From positions 28,877,171 through 28,941,170 of the forward strand of contig CM039512.1 in NCBI GenBank assembly GCA_022432975.1: a DNA stretch of 64,000 nucleotides, written 5' to 3'. The notes under the pieces were generated by a model. That model was not told the origin of the DNA and made no database searches. It saw only the letters and a program-made list of their open reading frames with translations. Positions within the stretch are counted from its first letter, which is position 1, and each line of letters opens with the position of its first letter. A program made the position numbers and the translations under genes. The DNA comes from Begonia masoniana. Its lineage: Eukaryota > Streptophyta > Magnoliopsida > Cucurbitales > Begoniaceae. This document shows positions 1 through 10,687 of this stretch, piece after piece.

Positions 1-2783
1 TCTAAGAACCCTTACCGCATGACACCTGTTGAGCTGAAGGAGTTAAAAGTCCAACTCCAGGAACTAGTTGACAAGAGATTTATACGCCCGAGTTGTTCTC
101 CCTAGGGTGCACCTGTCCTATTTGTTAAGAATAAAGACGGTTCTCTTAGAATGTGCATAGATTACAGAGAACTAAACAAGTTGACAATCAAAAATAAATA
201 TCCCTTACCCCGAATTGACGACTTGTTAGACCAGTTACAAGGAGCTAAGGTATTTTCAAAAATTGACTTACGTTTGGGTTATTACCAACTGAAGGTTAAG
301 GAGAGTGATATACCAAAGACATCATTCAGAACCCGATATGGACACTATGAATTTCTTGTAATGTCGTTTAAATTGACAAATGCACCTGCAGCTTTTATGT
401 ACTTGATGAACCGTGTGTTTCGTGAGTATTTGGACAAGTTTGTGATTATGTTTATAGATGACATCCTAATTTACTCACGGACTAAATTCGACCATGAAAA
501 ACACTTAAGAGTAGTTTTGACGACATTAAAACAACAGCAACTCTATGCAAAGTTGTCCAAATGTGAGTTTTGATTGGATAAGGTCAACTTTCTAGGCCAT
601 GTCATTTCTGCTGAGGGCATATCTGTAGATCCAACCAAAATTCAGGCAGTAAAAGACTGGCCACAGCCGAGGAACGCCTGTGAAGTTCGTAGTTTCCTTG
701 GATTGGCAGGCTATTACAGAAAGTTCATCAAGGGATTTTCTATAATTGCCAAGCCTTTAACTAGTTTAACAAAGAAGGACACCAAATATTCTTGGAATGG
801 AGCTTGTGAAGATAGCTTCCAGACACTAAAACTGAAGTTGACGACAGCCCCTCTTTTGGCACTCCCAACTGAGGAAGGGAGATTTAGTGTTTATTGTGAT
901 GCATCCAAAGTTGGTCTGGGATGTGTTCTAATGCAAGAAGGCAAGGTTGTGGCGTATGTCTCCAGGCAGCTGAAGAGTTATGAGCAGAATTACCCCACTC
1001 ACGATTTGGAATTAGCCGCGATTGTCTTTGCATTAAAGATTTGAAGACACTATTTTTATGGTCAGCAGTGTGAAGTGTTTTCTGACCATAAGAGCCTGAA
1101 GTACCTCTTTACTCAAAAGGAATTAAACATGAGACAAAGACGTTGGTTGGAATTTGTTAAGGATTATGACTTTGAAACTAGGTATCACCCGGGTAAGGCT
1201 AATGCTGTAGCCGATGCATTAAGCAGAATGTCAAAGACAATGCAGCCTGCGGTGTCAACCATGTCATTACCCTTGAAGGTTGAGATTCAGAAATTTGAGT
1301 TGGAGATAGTTCCGGAGTTATCAGCATTGCTTTCGGCATTATCTATTCGGCCAACTATTTTGGATAAGATCAAGGAGGCACAACAAAAGGAATCAAAGGA
1401 AAATAATAGCATGATGATTAAGTTGAAGGACGCCTCCTCTAAGTTCAGTCTCTCCAAGGATGGTATTTTAAAATTTAGGAATCGATGGTATGTACCAAGT
1501 GATGAAGAATTACGTAGGTTGATCTTGGCCGAGGCGCACTCGTCTCCTTTTTATGTACACCCTGGCAATACCAAGATGTATCGAGACTTAAAGTTACTTT
1601 ACTGGTGGCCAAATTTGAAGAGGGATGTTGCCAAGTATGCGGAGTCGTGTTTAGTATGCCAACAAGTTAAGGCAGAGCATCAACGTCCAGGAGGTACCCT
1701 TCAACCCTTACCGATCCCCGAATGGAAGTGGGAAAACATTGCCATAGATTTTGTTGTAGGATTACCTAAGACAACTAAAGGTCATGACGGCATTTGGGTT
1801 GTAATTGACAGATTGACGAAATCAGCTCACTTCCTACCTGTAAAGACAACTTACACGATGGACCAGCTTACTAACCTGTATGTTCAGGAAATTGTCGGAT
1901 TGCATGGGATTCCGATATCCATTGTCTCGGATCGTGATCCCAGGTTCACCTCGAGGTTTTGGCAAAGTCTTCAAGGCACGTTAGGAACAAAATTATCCCT
2001 CAGCACTGCTTTTCACCCTCAAACTGATGGATAATCTGAGCGGACAATTCAGACACTCGAGGATATGTTAAGGGCGTGTGTGCTGGATTTTCAGGCATCT
2101 TGGAGTCGATGCCTGCCATTGGTTGAATTCTCCTACAACAATAGTTTCCAGTCAACCATTGGTATGGCACCATACAAAGCACTGTATGACAGAAAATGCA
2201 GATCACCCTTATATTGGGATGAGGTTGGCGAAGAAAAACTCTTAGGCCCTGAAATTTTACAGCAGATGTCAGAAAAGATCTCCATTATTAGGAAAAGAAT
2301 GATGACAGCACAAAGACGACAGAAGAGTTATGCTAACCAAAGAAGGAGAGATCTTGAGTTTGCAGTCGGTGACGAAGTTTTCTTAAAGATTTCACCGTTT
2401 AAAGGAGTTTTAAGATTCGGCAAGAAGGGGAAGCTCAATCCACGATTCATTGGTCCATTCCCTGTCTTGGCAAGGATTGGCAGTACAGCTTATAAGTTGC
2501 AATTACCTCCATCATTGGAAAAGGTTCATAATGTCTTTCATGTGTCGATGCTAAGAAAATGCATACGTGATCCGACGCAGGTTGTTAAGCCAACAGAAAT
2601 AGAAATTGAGCCGACACTAAAGTATGAAGAGAAACCTGTTCGAATTTTGGATTATGCAGTTAAGACTCTACGGAATAAAGAGATCCCACTAGTGAAGGTT
2701 TTGTGGACGAATCTGGCATTGAAGAAGCCACATGGGAAAGACAGTAGGACATGATGGTTAAATATTCTGAGCACTTTGCTTGA
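1..2783 (+). pseudogene. gypsy A pol remnant (RT, RNase H, integrase, chromo-like tail)
   Basis: Part of a retrotransposon polyprotein that would copy element RNA into DNA and integrate it. In order: RT with catalytic FIDD at 451-462; RNase H with its first acidic YCDAS at about 892-906; integrase zinc finger (H-H-C-C, about 1540-1675), then the DDE core (first Asp near 1747, SDRDP near 1930); a C-terminal chromo-like segment ending PxxxVLW at about 2685-2706. One frame is kept but has stops at 103-105, 571-573, 1042-1044 (all Trp codons turned to TAG/TGA) and 2032-2034 (Gln to TAA). A one-base loss near 2711 shifts the last 23 codons, which otherwise run to 2783. Non-functional. Confidence 0.92.
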
Positions 2784-2811
2784 TCAATTTTCGAGGACGA
2801 AAAGTTTGTTT

Positions 2812-2823
2812 AAGGAGGGGTGG
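2812..2823 (+). promoter_or_regulatory. polypurine tract of element A
   Basis: AAGGAGGGGTGG directly 5' of the 3' LTR; the same string lies next to the 3' LTR of C and F. It would prime plus-strand DNA synthesis. Confidence 0.85.
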
Positions 2824-2978
2824 ATTTAACACCCGAGAATTTCGGCCAGATGATTTTCTTAACTGATTTAACTGTCACCTCTATTAATGATCTTTACGAT
2901 TTAGAATTTTAATACCAAAGCTTATTCATTTCTATTTGTGTGGTGGCAAAACCGTAATAAAGATGGATTTTAATTAGT

Positions 2979-2986
2979 ATAAATAG
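2979..2986 (+). promoter_or_regulatory. LTR TATA box (element A)
   Basis: TATAAATA followed by GAAAATGG, about 155 bp into the LTR. The same TATAAATAG-AAAATGG string is at the equivalent place in the LTR of F, which supports it as the RNA polymerase II promoter core. Confidence 0.65.
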
Positions 2987-4054
2987 AAAATGGAAATCTT
3001 TAAACCTCATTAAAACCTCACTGTAGCCAACATTCCTCTCTTGGCGATTTTCCTTTTTCTCCAGAGCTCTTCCCCTCTCTCTCTCTCTCTCTCGGCCAGC
3101 TACTCCTCCATCGACGATCGATTCTTCAGTCTCCACCCTAACGATCCACGCTCTAGGTAAGACTTAGACAATGTAGTTGCTGGTTAGTTACTTAGAGCTC
3201 TGTTTTCAGCTAAGACTTGAAGTTTCGGATTCTTCTATGGTAGAGTAATAGTAGTGACATTTGTATTCTGTGGTTAGTTACTAGGTTGAATCTGGTTATT
3301 TTTAGGTTCTGGAAGTTAATCTGCGCACACTAGGTGCTCGACTAAGAAGATTTAGAAGTATATACATATATGCTAGATCCTAGGATGACTTTTAGGATTT
3401 TGATTTAACACTGTAATGTGAAATGTTTTTAGGTGAAGAAGTCTGAAGAGAAGTGCTCAAATTTGCTAAGGAAACTAGGTAAGTGAGTGAGTAGGATTCC
3501 CGGCCTTTATGGCCCTACATCACAAGGGTACTAAGTTAAAGTTGATTATGATGTCTGAAAGCTGTTTGTGTTATTGTCTGTATGGTTATGATATGTGAGT
3601 TAGCAACATGATTTATTGTTGAATGATTGATCTGTCCTTTTAGTTCGATGAAATAAGAGTACTCATACTCATGCTTCACGACTGTTTCCTTTTCAAGCAT
3701 ATGAAAATGTTTTAAGTGCATGTTTTCCTTCACGATCAAGATATGAACATGAAACTTATGTAACAAGGATTAAGAGAGGGTTGGGGGCGGTTTGGCGTAT
3801 GCCACTGTCCAAAAGAAGGACCATGAATACGGCCCGCAAGGGACTATGTACACTTTCACTGTCAACCCCCTTTTCGGCACAAATCCTCCCTTAATCCATA
3901 TGATGTAAACGACGAACAAGAACATGATCAAGAATATGAACAAGAATGTGACGAGAAATGATTATGAAAATGTGTTCTTTTCAACTGTGCATTCATGCAT
4001 ACATGTTAGTATTGCACTTCTTATTAAGCATTAGGCTTATAGTTTAAACCTTAT

Positions 4055-4108
4055 GATGTAAGTGACGAATTATCAGGTGAGGATTTCAAACCCAATGAAG
4101 ATGTCTAG
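4055..4108 (+). other. conserved 18-codon LTR frame (copy in A)
   Basis: Reads DVSDELSGEDFKPNEDV then TAG. Same length and register as copies in S1, G, B, C, E and F. An in-frame stop lies just upstream, so if translated it must be joined by splicing, plausibly at the TGTAA/GT boundary (TGTAG/GT in relatives). Function unknown. Confidence 0.5.
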
Positions 4109-4439
4109 GACTGGTTGTTGGATGGTGCTCAGGGTGACAGTTTGTGGCTGGATAGGCGATTTCAACCCCTGGTTACTGTTCTTAAGAAGTTAGTAAAGAT
4201 TATGAATACGTATGATTAAGTAGGATGAGATTTTCTTATAACGTCGGATTTTTGGAAATTGTCTGATTCAATTCCTAAGTTTGAGGATAATTATGAGGTT
4301 ATAGAATGTTCTGTTTTATATAAGTATTCCGTTACACGTATTTTGGATGAGTCTATGGTTCAACTGTGTATTAGTTTATCTCGGTCATGTTGAAGTCTAA
4401 AAAAGTCTGAATAATTCCTATCAGAAGATGTTAAAAGTG

Positions 4440-4925
4440 CTTGTCCATCGGTAGATGCTTTCTACCGGTAGAAATTTATCTATTGTGTTAAGAGTCCCCG
4501 TTCACCGGTAGAAGTCTTCTATCGGGTGATGATTAATGAGTCACGTGGGATGCACATGTCAATCGGTAGAAGTGAGTATTACGTCTTGTCGTTTTGTCAT
4601 CGGAAGATGTTGTTTATTTCTATCGATAGATGCTGTTTATTATTATCAGTAGAAGTCTTATGTCGGGTAATATTTAATGAGTCACATGGAATGCACATTA
4701 CAATCGGTAGATGTTGTTGTTTATACTATCAATAGAAGTGAGAATTATGTTTGGTCGTTTTGCGATCGCCAGATGCGAGAAGAAAAATCTTGTCGTTTAC
4801 GATCGGTAGATGTTGTTGTTTATTACTATCGGTAGAAGTGGGAATTATGTTTTGTCGTTTTGCGATCGGCAGATGCGAGAAGAAAAATGTTGTCGTTTGC
4901 GATCGGTAGATGTTCTTTGATTTTC
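4440..4925 (+). repeat. degenerate ATCGGTAGATG motif cluster in LTR A
   Basis: More than ten imperfect copies of (A/T)TCGG(T/C)AGATG or its complement, with an exact-period 100-bp duplication (TGCGATCG at 4761 and 4861). CACGTG-like and TGAGTCACGTG strings are interspersed. Confidence 0.75.
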
Positions 4926-5148
4926 AATTCCCTCAGCCAATTGTCTTAACGTTTTGTCTAAATATAAATGTTGTTTACTTATTGAGTTTTCTGCTGTATA
5001 GTCGAGGATTAAAGATAAAATTTTTATTATTGAGAGAAATGTCAAAATTTTTCGTAAGATTTCTTAGTCCAGTCCTATGTCATGGGTAACAAATCGGGTT
5101 TGAGAGACTCGGGGTGTTACAATTGCTGGGAAAATGGGTCGTTACAAA

Positions 5149-5160
5149 TGGTATCAGAGC
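5149..5160 (+). promoter_or_regulatory. primer-binding site of Cassandra-1
   Basis: TGGTATCAGAGC, complementary to the 3' end of plant initiator-Met tRNA, two bases after the LTR end at 5146. Confidence 0.88.
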
Positions 5161-5430
5161 CTGTACCTAACCGAAAATGTGGCCAACGAGGATGTTGGGC
5201 CCCCGAGAGGGAGTGATTGTGATGACCCAGATGTGTAAGTATGTGTACGATGACTGCACGAACTGGAATCCGGATGACGGTACGTCTGCGCGGGTGAACC
5301 AGAAGGTGACGGGTCGTAAAAAATGGGATCGTCACAATCCTACATCGCTTGGGGAAATATGTGAAAATGAAACATATATAAAGAGACCCTCCCAAGATAA
5401 CAAGACGCGTTTTGGAGCACAATTGGCAAC

Positions 5431-5511
5431 GGATCCCATAAGAACTCCAAAGTTAAAAGTGCTTCGGCGAGAGTAGTACCAGGTTGGGTGATCGACTAGG
5501 AAGTCCTCGCC
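5431..5511 (+). other. 5S-rRNA-like segment in Cassandra-1 LTR
   Basis: Resembles the 3' two thirds of plant 5S rRNA: GGATCCCATAAGAACTCC, then an A-box-like AAGTTAAAAGTGCTTCGGCG, then GAGAGTAGTACCAGGTTGGG (box C-like) and AAGTCCTCG. The 5S 5' part is missing and many bases differ, so it is not a 5S gene. This copy keeps the box C region better than Cassandra-2. It may act as an internal RNA polymerase III promoter. Confidence 0.85.
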
Positions 5512-5596
5512 AAACAAAGTTGTGAGGGGAGGATATTGGGCTACGACTCAATCCCTAGAGCGGACGATATCTTGCTGAGAAAAGGGGTCATTACAT

Positions 5597-8265
5597 GATC
5601 AAACCTAATTAGACCTAACTGTATCCGAATGTTATTGAAAGTCTTTTCATCAAAGGGATTTGTAAAAATGTCAGCTAATTGGTCAAATGAGTTAACAAAT
5701 TCTAGCAAAATATCTCATTTTTGAACATGATCTCTTATAAAATGATATCTAATATAAATATGTTTGGTTCTAGAATGTTGAATAGAATTCTTCAAATTAT
5801 TGATTGCACTAGTATTATCACACTTAATCAGAATCTTATCATAATAGAGATAATAGTTTTCTAATGTTTGTTTCATCCAAAGCATTTGAACACAATAACT
5901 TCCAACGGCGATATATTCACTTTCGATCGTTGAAAGTGCTACTAAATTTTGTTTCTTAGATAACCAAGATATTAGAGATTCTCCAAGAAATTGACAAGTT
6001 TCACTTGTACTCTTCTTATCAACTAAACTTATAGCATAATACGAGTCGGAGTAACTTATCAACTCAAAGGATGTTCCCTTGGGATACCATAATTCTAAAT
6101 CATAGGAACAATTTAAATATTTGAATGTCCTTTTTACTGCATGCAAGTGAGATTCCTTAGGTGAAGTTTGAAACCTAGCACATAAACATACACTAAAGAG
6201 AATATCACGTTTACTCGTGGTTAAATAGAGAAGAGAACATATAATTCCCTGATATTTCTTAATGTCTACACTCTTTCCATGTTCATCCTTATCCAATCTT
6301 ATTGTGGTGCTCATATGGGTACTAGATGATTTTGATGAGTCCATGTCAAATCTTTTTAAGAGCTACTTAACATATTTCTCTTGACTCAAGAAGATACCAT
6401 TATGAGATTATTTAATTTGGAGTCCCAAGAAAAATCTCAACTCCCACACCAAGCTCATCTATAATTCACTTTGGATTAAAGAAGCAAAATCATTACAAAG
6501 AGAATCATTCGTTGCAACAAAGATAATATCATTGACATAAATTTGAACAATAAGCATGTCATCTCCTTTTTGCTTGGTAAATAAAGTCGAAATAATTTTA
6601 TCCATTTTCAAGTTTCTTTCTAAGAGGAAATTTCTCAATATATCATACTAAGCTCTGGAGCTTGCTTAATTCCATATGGAGCCTTCTTGAACTTAAAAAT
6701 ATGATCAAGCTTATCACGAGCTTCAAAGCCTAAGGGTTGCTCTACATGCACCTCCTTCAAAATAAACCCATTTAGAAATGCACTTTTAACATCCATTTGG
6801 AATAGAGTAAAATTCTTAAAGTAGGCAAAGGCTAAAAGCATATGAATGGATTCTAATCTAGCTACCGGAGCAAAGGTTTTCTCAAAATCTATACCTTCTT
6901 ATTGATTATAACATTTACCAACCAACCTAGCCTTATTTTTTATAACAACTCCATTTTCATCCAATTTGTTCTCGAATACTCATTTTGTTCCTATAATGGA
7001 GTGAAGCTTAGGTATTGGAACAAGTTTCCAAGCATCGTTCCTCTCAAATTGATTTAGCTTTTCTTGCATAGCAAAAATCTAATTCTTATCTAATTCGACT
7101 TCACCAAACTTTATAGGTTTAATTTAATAGATAAAGGCTATATTTGCATACAAGTTCCAAAGGGAAGCTCTAGTTTTGAATCCTAAGATAGGATCACCTA
7201 GAATATCATCCATGGGTGACTTTTGACATATCTCCAATCTATAGGTAGATCATTATTAATATTATTGATTGGAATGATTTCTAATGCATTAGAAGGAAAT
7301 TCTATAGAGGTGCTCTCATAAAATGTACCATCCTTCTCACCTATAACAAGGGAGTCCATATTCCTTTTCAAATTATCATTTAACTCTACGTAGTTTATCG
7401 GTTGTGATATTTCATAAAAGGTAACATGCATGAATTCTTCTACAACTAGAGTTCTTTTATTAAAAACTCTATACGGTTTACTAGTTGAGGAATAACTTAG
7501 AAATATCCCAAAATCTGTCTTGGAGTCAAATTTATCCAAATTATCCTTGGTATTGAGAATGAAGCATTTGTAACTAAAGACTCTAAAATATTTTACTCTT
7601 AATGTTCTACCGTTTCAAAGTTCATAGAGAGTTTTCTCTAAAATAGGACGAATGTAAACTCGGTTAAAAACATAGTAAGCAGTGGCAACGGCTTCCGACC
7701 AAAAATATTTGGGAAGAGAATTCTCATTGAGCATAGTTCTAGCTAGCTCTTGGAGAGACCTATTTTTTCTTTCAAGAACCTCATTTTGTTGTGGAATCCT
7801 AGGTGAAGAGAAATTATGTCAATGTCATATTTAAGACAAAAATTCTCAAACTTCTCATTCTCAAATTCTCCACCATCATCACTACAAATGACAACAATAG
7901 AAAGATCCTTTTCGTTTTGAATTTTCTTCCTAAAGATAGAAAAAATGTCAAATGTTTCATCTTTTGACTTTAGAAAGAAGACTCATATAAACCTAGAGAA
8001 GCCATCAACAATCACAAAGACTTAATGCTTACCTCTTAAGCTAGTAATTTTTGAAGGAGCGAAAATGACCATATGAAGAAGTTGGAGAGGATTAGAAAAA
8101 GAAACAACACTTTTTGTGACACAAGAACTCTTTGTTTGTTTTTCCATTTGACAAGCATCACATACTCTACCCTTCTCAGCAAATATGTTTAGAAGGCCAC
8201 TAACTAGGTTGTTTCTAGATATTTTAGCTAGAGTATCCATACTAATATGACTTAATCACATATGT
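5597..8265 (-). pseudogene. Ty1/copia pol remnant (copia-1)
   Basis: Reads leftwards: pre-integrase zinc region with HxxxC-like and CDACQMEK (about 8240-8022); integrase core (about 8000-7560); an integrase/RT linker (7539-7198); RT with DVKSAFLNG and APYGIKQAP (6841-6635); RNase H with KYQGIICSLLYLTTSKRD, SDSYYA and the ESEYIA motif (6344-5597). The RT active site reads YVND instead of YVDD (about 6520-6545), which should abolish activity. At least three frame changes and many stops. Resembles the SIRE/Tork side of copia, assigned by eye. Gag and both LTRs are not seen; the 3' end is cut by Cassandra-1. Confidence 0.82.
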
Positions 8266-8654
8266 CAAGACCAACTATAATAGATGAATTTGCAGCATCT
8301 CATCACTCTCACCCTTTGCAAATCTTCCTTCCAAAGTGCGACGCTTCCCCTCCCGTCTCCAAATGTTTTTGACAATTTTTGGTAAGTTGGTTGCAATGAA
8401 CCTTCACCTTACATCTTTCTCTCTCCGCAGTTATAGTTTAGCAAATGGGAGAATTGATGGGAGAAAACACATTTGGTAAGCCAGTATCTTCCTTTTATTT
8501 GATTTTGGTTGATGCTAAAATCCTTGGATTTTTACTCAATTTCCTCTCTCCTGTAAGGATTGGTTGAGATGTTTTCTTGGAAGAGGAAGTTTTCGAGTTA
8601 TTTGGAATCGGCAGAAGATTTCGAATGTTCGTTTGTTTTGAGTAAATGACAGAA
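8266..8654. other. no gene recognised
   Basis: AT-rich DNA between the copia-1 relic and the GATCGATC repeat. No coding similarity, LTR end or target duplication found. It could be leader or LTR sequence of copia-1. Confidence 0.4.
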
Positions 8655-9015
8655 ATAGAGATGATCGATCGCCTCTCATTGGGCGATCGATCAGCACTGT
8701 TTGCAAAATAATGTTATTTGATGTTTATGGCAGAGGCATTACTGATCGATCAGAGGCATCGCCGAACGTGGGCGATCGATCAGCACTGTTTGCAAAATAA
8801 TGTTATTTGATGTTTATGGCAGAGGCATCGCCGAACGTGGGCGATCGATCAGATCTGCATATGTATGTTTGATTAATGGCAGAGGCATCGCCGAACGTGG
8901 GCGATCGATTGGCTTTATCACTACTCTGAGGAAGGATCGACTCTGCACAATTTTGGTTGATAGCAGAAGCATTGCCGATCGATCGGCGCTCATGGGCGAT
9001 CGATCGGCTCTGCCA
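8655..9015. repeat. GATCGATC-rich tandem repeat
   Basis: Units begin GGGCGATCGATCAG/TTGG at 8681, 8770, 8839 and 8899 (spacings 89, 69, 60 bp), share GGCAGAGGCATCGCCGAACG, and the first two also share a 57-bp stretch. Two more GATCGATCGG sites follow near 8983 and 8998. Open frames on both strands here are by-products of the repeat. Same palindrome as in the LTRs of B, D and E. Confidence 0.7.
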
Positions 9016-9163
9016 CTGCGAAAACAAAATCACCCTAAAGACTCTGAAATTTTGATACTCAAACATCAACTTAAGAAACCCACGTGATATGGGCCAATAT
9101 GTACAAATCCTATTGTTTAAGGTATTTTCTATTATTGGTTACTTCGATGGAAAGTAATCGTTA

Positions 9164-9751
9164 TGTAACGACCCCTTTTCCCACCAAGATATTGTCCGCT
9201 TTGGGGATTGGGCCGTAGCCCAATATCCTCCCCTCACGGCTTTGTTTGGCACCAAGATATTGTCCGCTTTGGGGATTGGGCCGTAGCCCAATATCCTCCC
9301 CTCACGGCTTTGTTTGGCGAGAACTTCCCAGAAGGTCACCCAACTTAGAATTGCTCTCGCCGAAGCAACCAGATATTGTCCGCTTTGGGGATTGGGCCGT
9401 AGCCCAATATCCTCCCCTCACGGCTTTGTTTGGCGAGAACTTCCCAGAAGGTCACCCAACTTAGAATTGCTCTCGCCGAAGCACTTTTAACTTCGGAGTT
9501 CTTATGGGATCCGTTGTCAATTGTGCTCTAAAACGCGTCTTACTATCTTGGGAAGGTCTCTTTACATATGTTTCATTTCCACATACTTCCCCAAGCGATG
9601 TGGGATTATGACGACCCCCTTTTTATGACCTGGGATTTGCCTATACTCGAGTCCGGGATTCGCCTACACTCAGCTTAGGTCCCGAGGTTTTCCCCGCAAC
9701 CCGAGGTTTGCCCCGCAGTCGTACTCATACGTGCACATTTGGGTCATCACA
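9164..9751 (-). repeat. Cassandra-2 LTR 1, internally duplicated
   Basis: 588 bp. The segment starting AGATATTGTCCGC occurs at 9188, 9256 and 9372, a 68-bp and a 116-bp tandem duplication. Removing both leaves 404 bp, the length of LTR 2. The 116-bp step also duplicates half of the 5S-like block (about 9316-9366). Confidence 0.88.
9432..9512 (-). other. 5S-rRNA-like segment, Cassandra-2 LTR 1
   Basis: Inverted 5S-like block ending GGATCC at its 5S-like start. The GTAGTAC of 5S box C reads GCAATTC here, so it has diverged more than in Cassandra-1. Confidence 0.82.
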
Positions 9752-9822
9752 ACCACCCCCCCTCGGGGGCCCAACGTCCTCGTTGGCCACATTTCTGGTT
9801 GGGTACAGGCTCTAATACCATT

Positions 9823-10226
9823 TGTAACGACCTCATTTCCCAGCAAGATATTGTCCGCTCTGAGGATTGGGCCGTAGCCTAATATCCTCCCCTCACGGCT
9901 TTGTTTGGCTAGAACTTCCTGGAAGGTTACCCAACCTGGAATTGCTCTTGCCGAAGCACTTTTAACTTCGGAGTTCTTATGGGATCCGTTGTCAATTGTG
10001 CTCCAAAACGCGTCTTACTATCTTGGGAAGGTCTCTTTACATATGTTTCATTTCCACATACTTCCTCAAGCGATTTGGGATTGTGACGACCCCCTTTTTA
10101 CGACCCGAGATTCGCCTATACTCGAGTCCGGGATTCGCCTACACTCGGCTTAGGTCCCGAGGTTTTCCCCGCAACCCGAGGTTTGCCCCGCAGTCGTACT
10201 CATACGTGCACATTTGGGTCATCACA
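9823..10226 (-). repeat. Cassandra-2 LTR 2
   Basis: 404 bp, TGTAACGACC to GTCATCACA on the plus strand. Nearly identical to LTR 3 but with a 19-bp extra piece from a duplicated CCCGAGGTTT(T/G)CCCCGCA unit. Confidence 0.9.
9907..9987 (-). other. 5S-rRNA-like segment, Cassandra-2 LTR 2
   Basis: Same inverted 5S-like block as LTR 1, with further changes (CTAGAACTTCCTGG in place of CGAGAACTTCCCAG). Confidence 0.82.
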
Positions 10227-10297
10227 ACCACCCCCCCTCGGGGGCCCAACGTCCTCGTTGGCCACATTTCTGGTTGGGTACAGGCTCTAATACCATT

Positions 10298-10682
10298 TGT
10301 AACGACCTCATTTCCCAGCAAGATATTGTCCGCTCTGAGGATTGGGCCGTAGCCTAATATCCTCCCCTCACGGCTTTGTTTGGCTAGAACTTCCTGGAAG
10401 GTTACCCAACCTGGAATTGCTCTTGCCGAAGCACTTTTAACTTCGGAGTTCTTATGGGATCCGTTGTCAATTGTGCTCCAAAACGCGTCTTACTATCTTG
10501 GGAAGGTCTCTTTACATATGTTTCATTTCCACATACTTCCTCAAGCGATTTGGGATTGTGACGACCCCCTTTTTACGACCCGAGATACGCCTATACTCGA
10601 GTCCGGGATTCGCCTACACTCGGCTTAGGTCCCGAGGTTTGCCTCGCAGTCGTACTCATACGTGCACATTTGGGTCATCACA
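10298..10682 (-). repeat. Cassandra-2 LTR 3
   Basis: 385 bp, same ends as LTR 2, with a single copy of the CCCGAGGTTTGCC unit. Followed by target duplication CGTTA. Confidence 0.9.
10382..10462 (-). other. 5S-rRNA-like segment, Cassandra-2 LTR 3
   Basis: By eye identical to the block in LTR 2, as expected if these two LTRs arose from one recombination event. Confidence 0.82.
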
Positions 10683-10687
10683 CGTTA

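Larger units (their letters stand above)
1..5121 (+). mobile_element. Ty3/gypsy element A, 3' part
   Basis: 3' portion of a chromovirus-type gypsy element: reverse transcriptase, RNase H, integrase with chromo-like tail, polypurine tract and 3' LTR. The 5' part lies left of the window. It ends with GGTGTTACA at 5121 and is followed at once by the tail of a Cassandra LTR, so it inserted into that LTR; the expected target duplication is ATTGC (5122-5126), whose partner is outside the window. Confidence 0.92.
2825..5121 (+). repeat. 3' LTR of element A
   Basis: 2,297 bp. Starts TTTAACACCC where relatives have TGTAACACCC, so the terminal TG is mutated; ends GTGTTACA. Holds a TATA box (2979-2986), a CT microsatellite (about 3077-3093), splice-like signals at 3157, 3432 and 3479, a conserved short frame (4055-4108), and a cluster of ATCGGTAGATG-like motifs near its 3' end. 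Confidence 0.88.
5122..5595 (+). mobile_element. Cassandra-type TRIM, copy 1 (5'-truncated)
   Basis: Non-autonomous element without coding capacity. Visible: last 25 bp of the 5' LTR (5122-5146), a 71-bp internal domain with PBS (5147-5217), and a 378-bp 3' LTR (5218-5595) starting TGTGATGACCC and ending GTCATTACA. The LTR has a 5S-rRNA-like block, the hallmark of Cassandra. Element A cut the 5' LTR. It sits in the copia-1 RNase H region; expected target duplication TGATC at 5596-5600. Confidence 0.88.
9164..10682 (-). mobile_element. Cassandra-type TRIM, copy 2 (LTR-int-LTR-int-LTR)
   Basis: Complete insertion with a perfect 5-bp target duplication CGTTA (9159-9163 and 10683-10687). It has three LTRs (9164-9751, 9823-10226, 10298-10682) separated by two internal domains of exactly 71 bp (9752-9822, 10227-10297), each with an inverted PBS (GCTCTAATACCA, one mismatch from consensus). 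The single outer duplication shows one insertion followed by unequal recombination. No protein is encoded. Confidence 0.92.

Noticed and set aside
5431..5511. 5S rRNA gene
   Set aside because: Only the 3' two thirds is 5S-like, with many changes, and it lies within a Cassandra LTR.
8800..9087. Overlapping open frames on both strands
   Set aside because: By-product of the GATCGATC tandem repeat.
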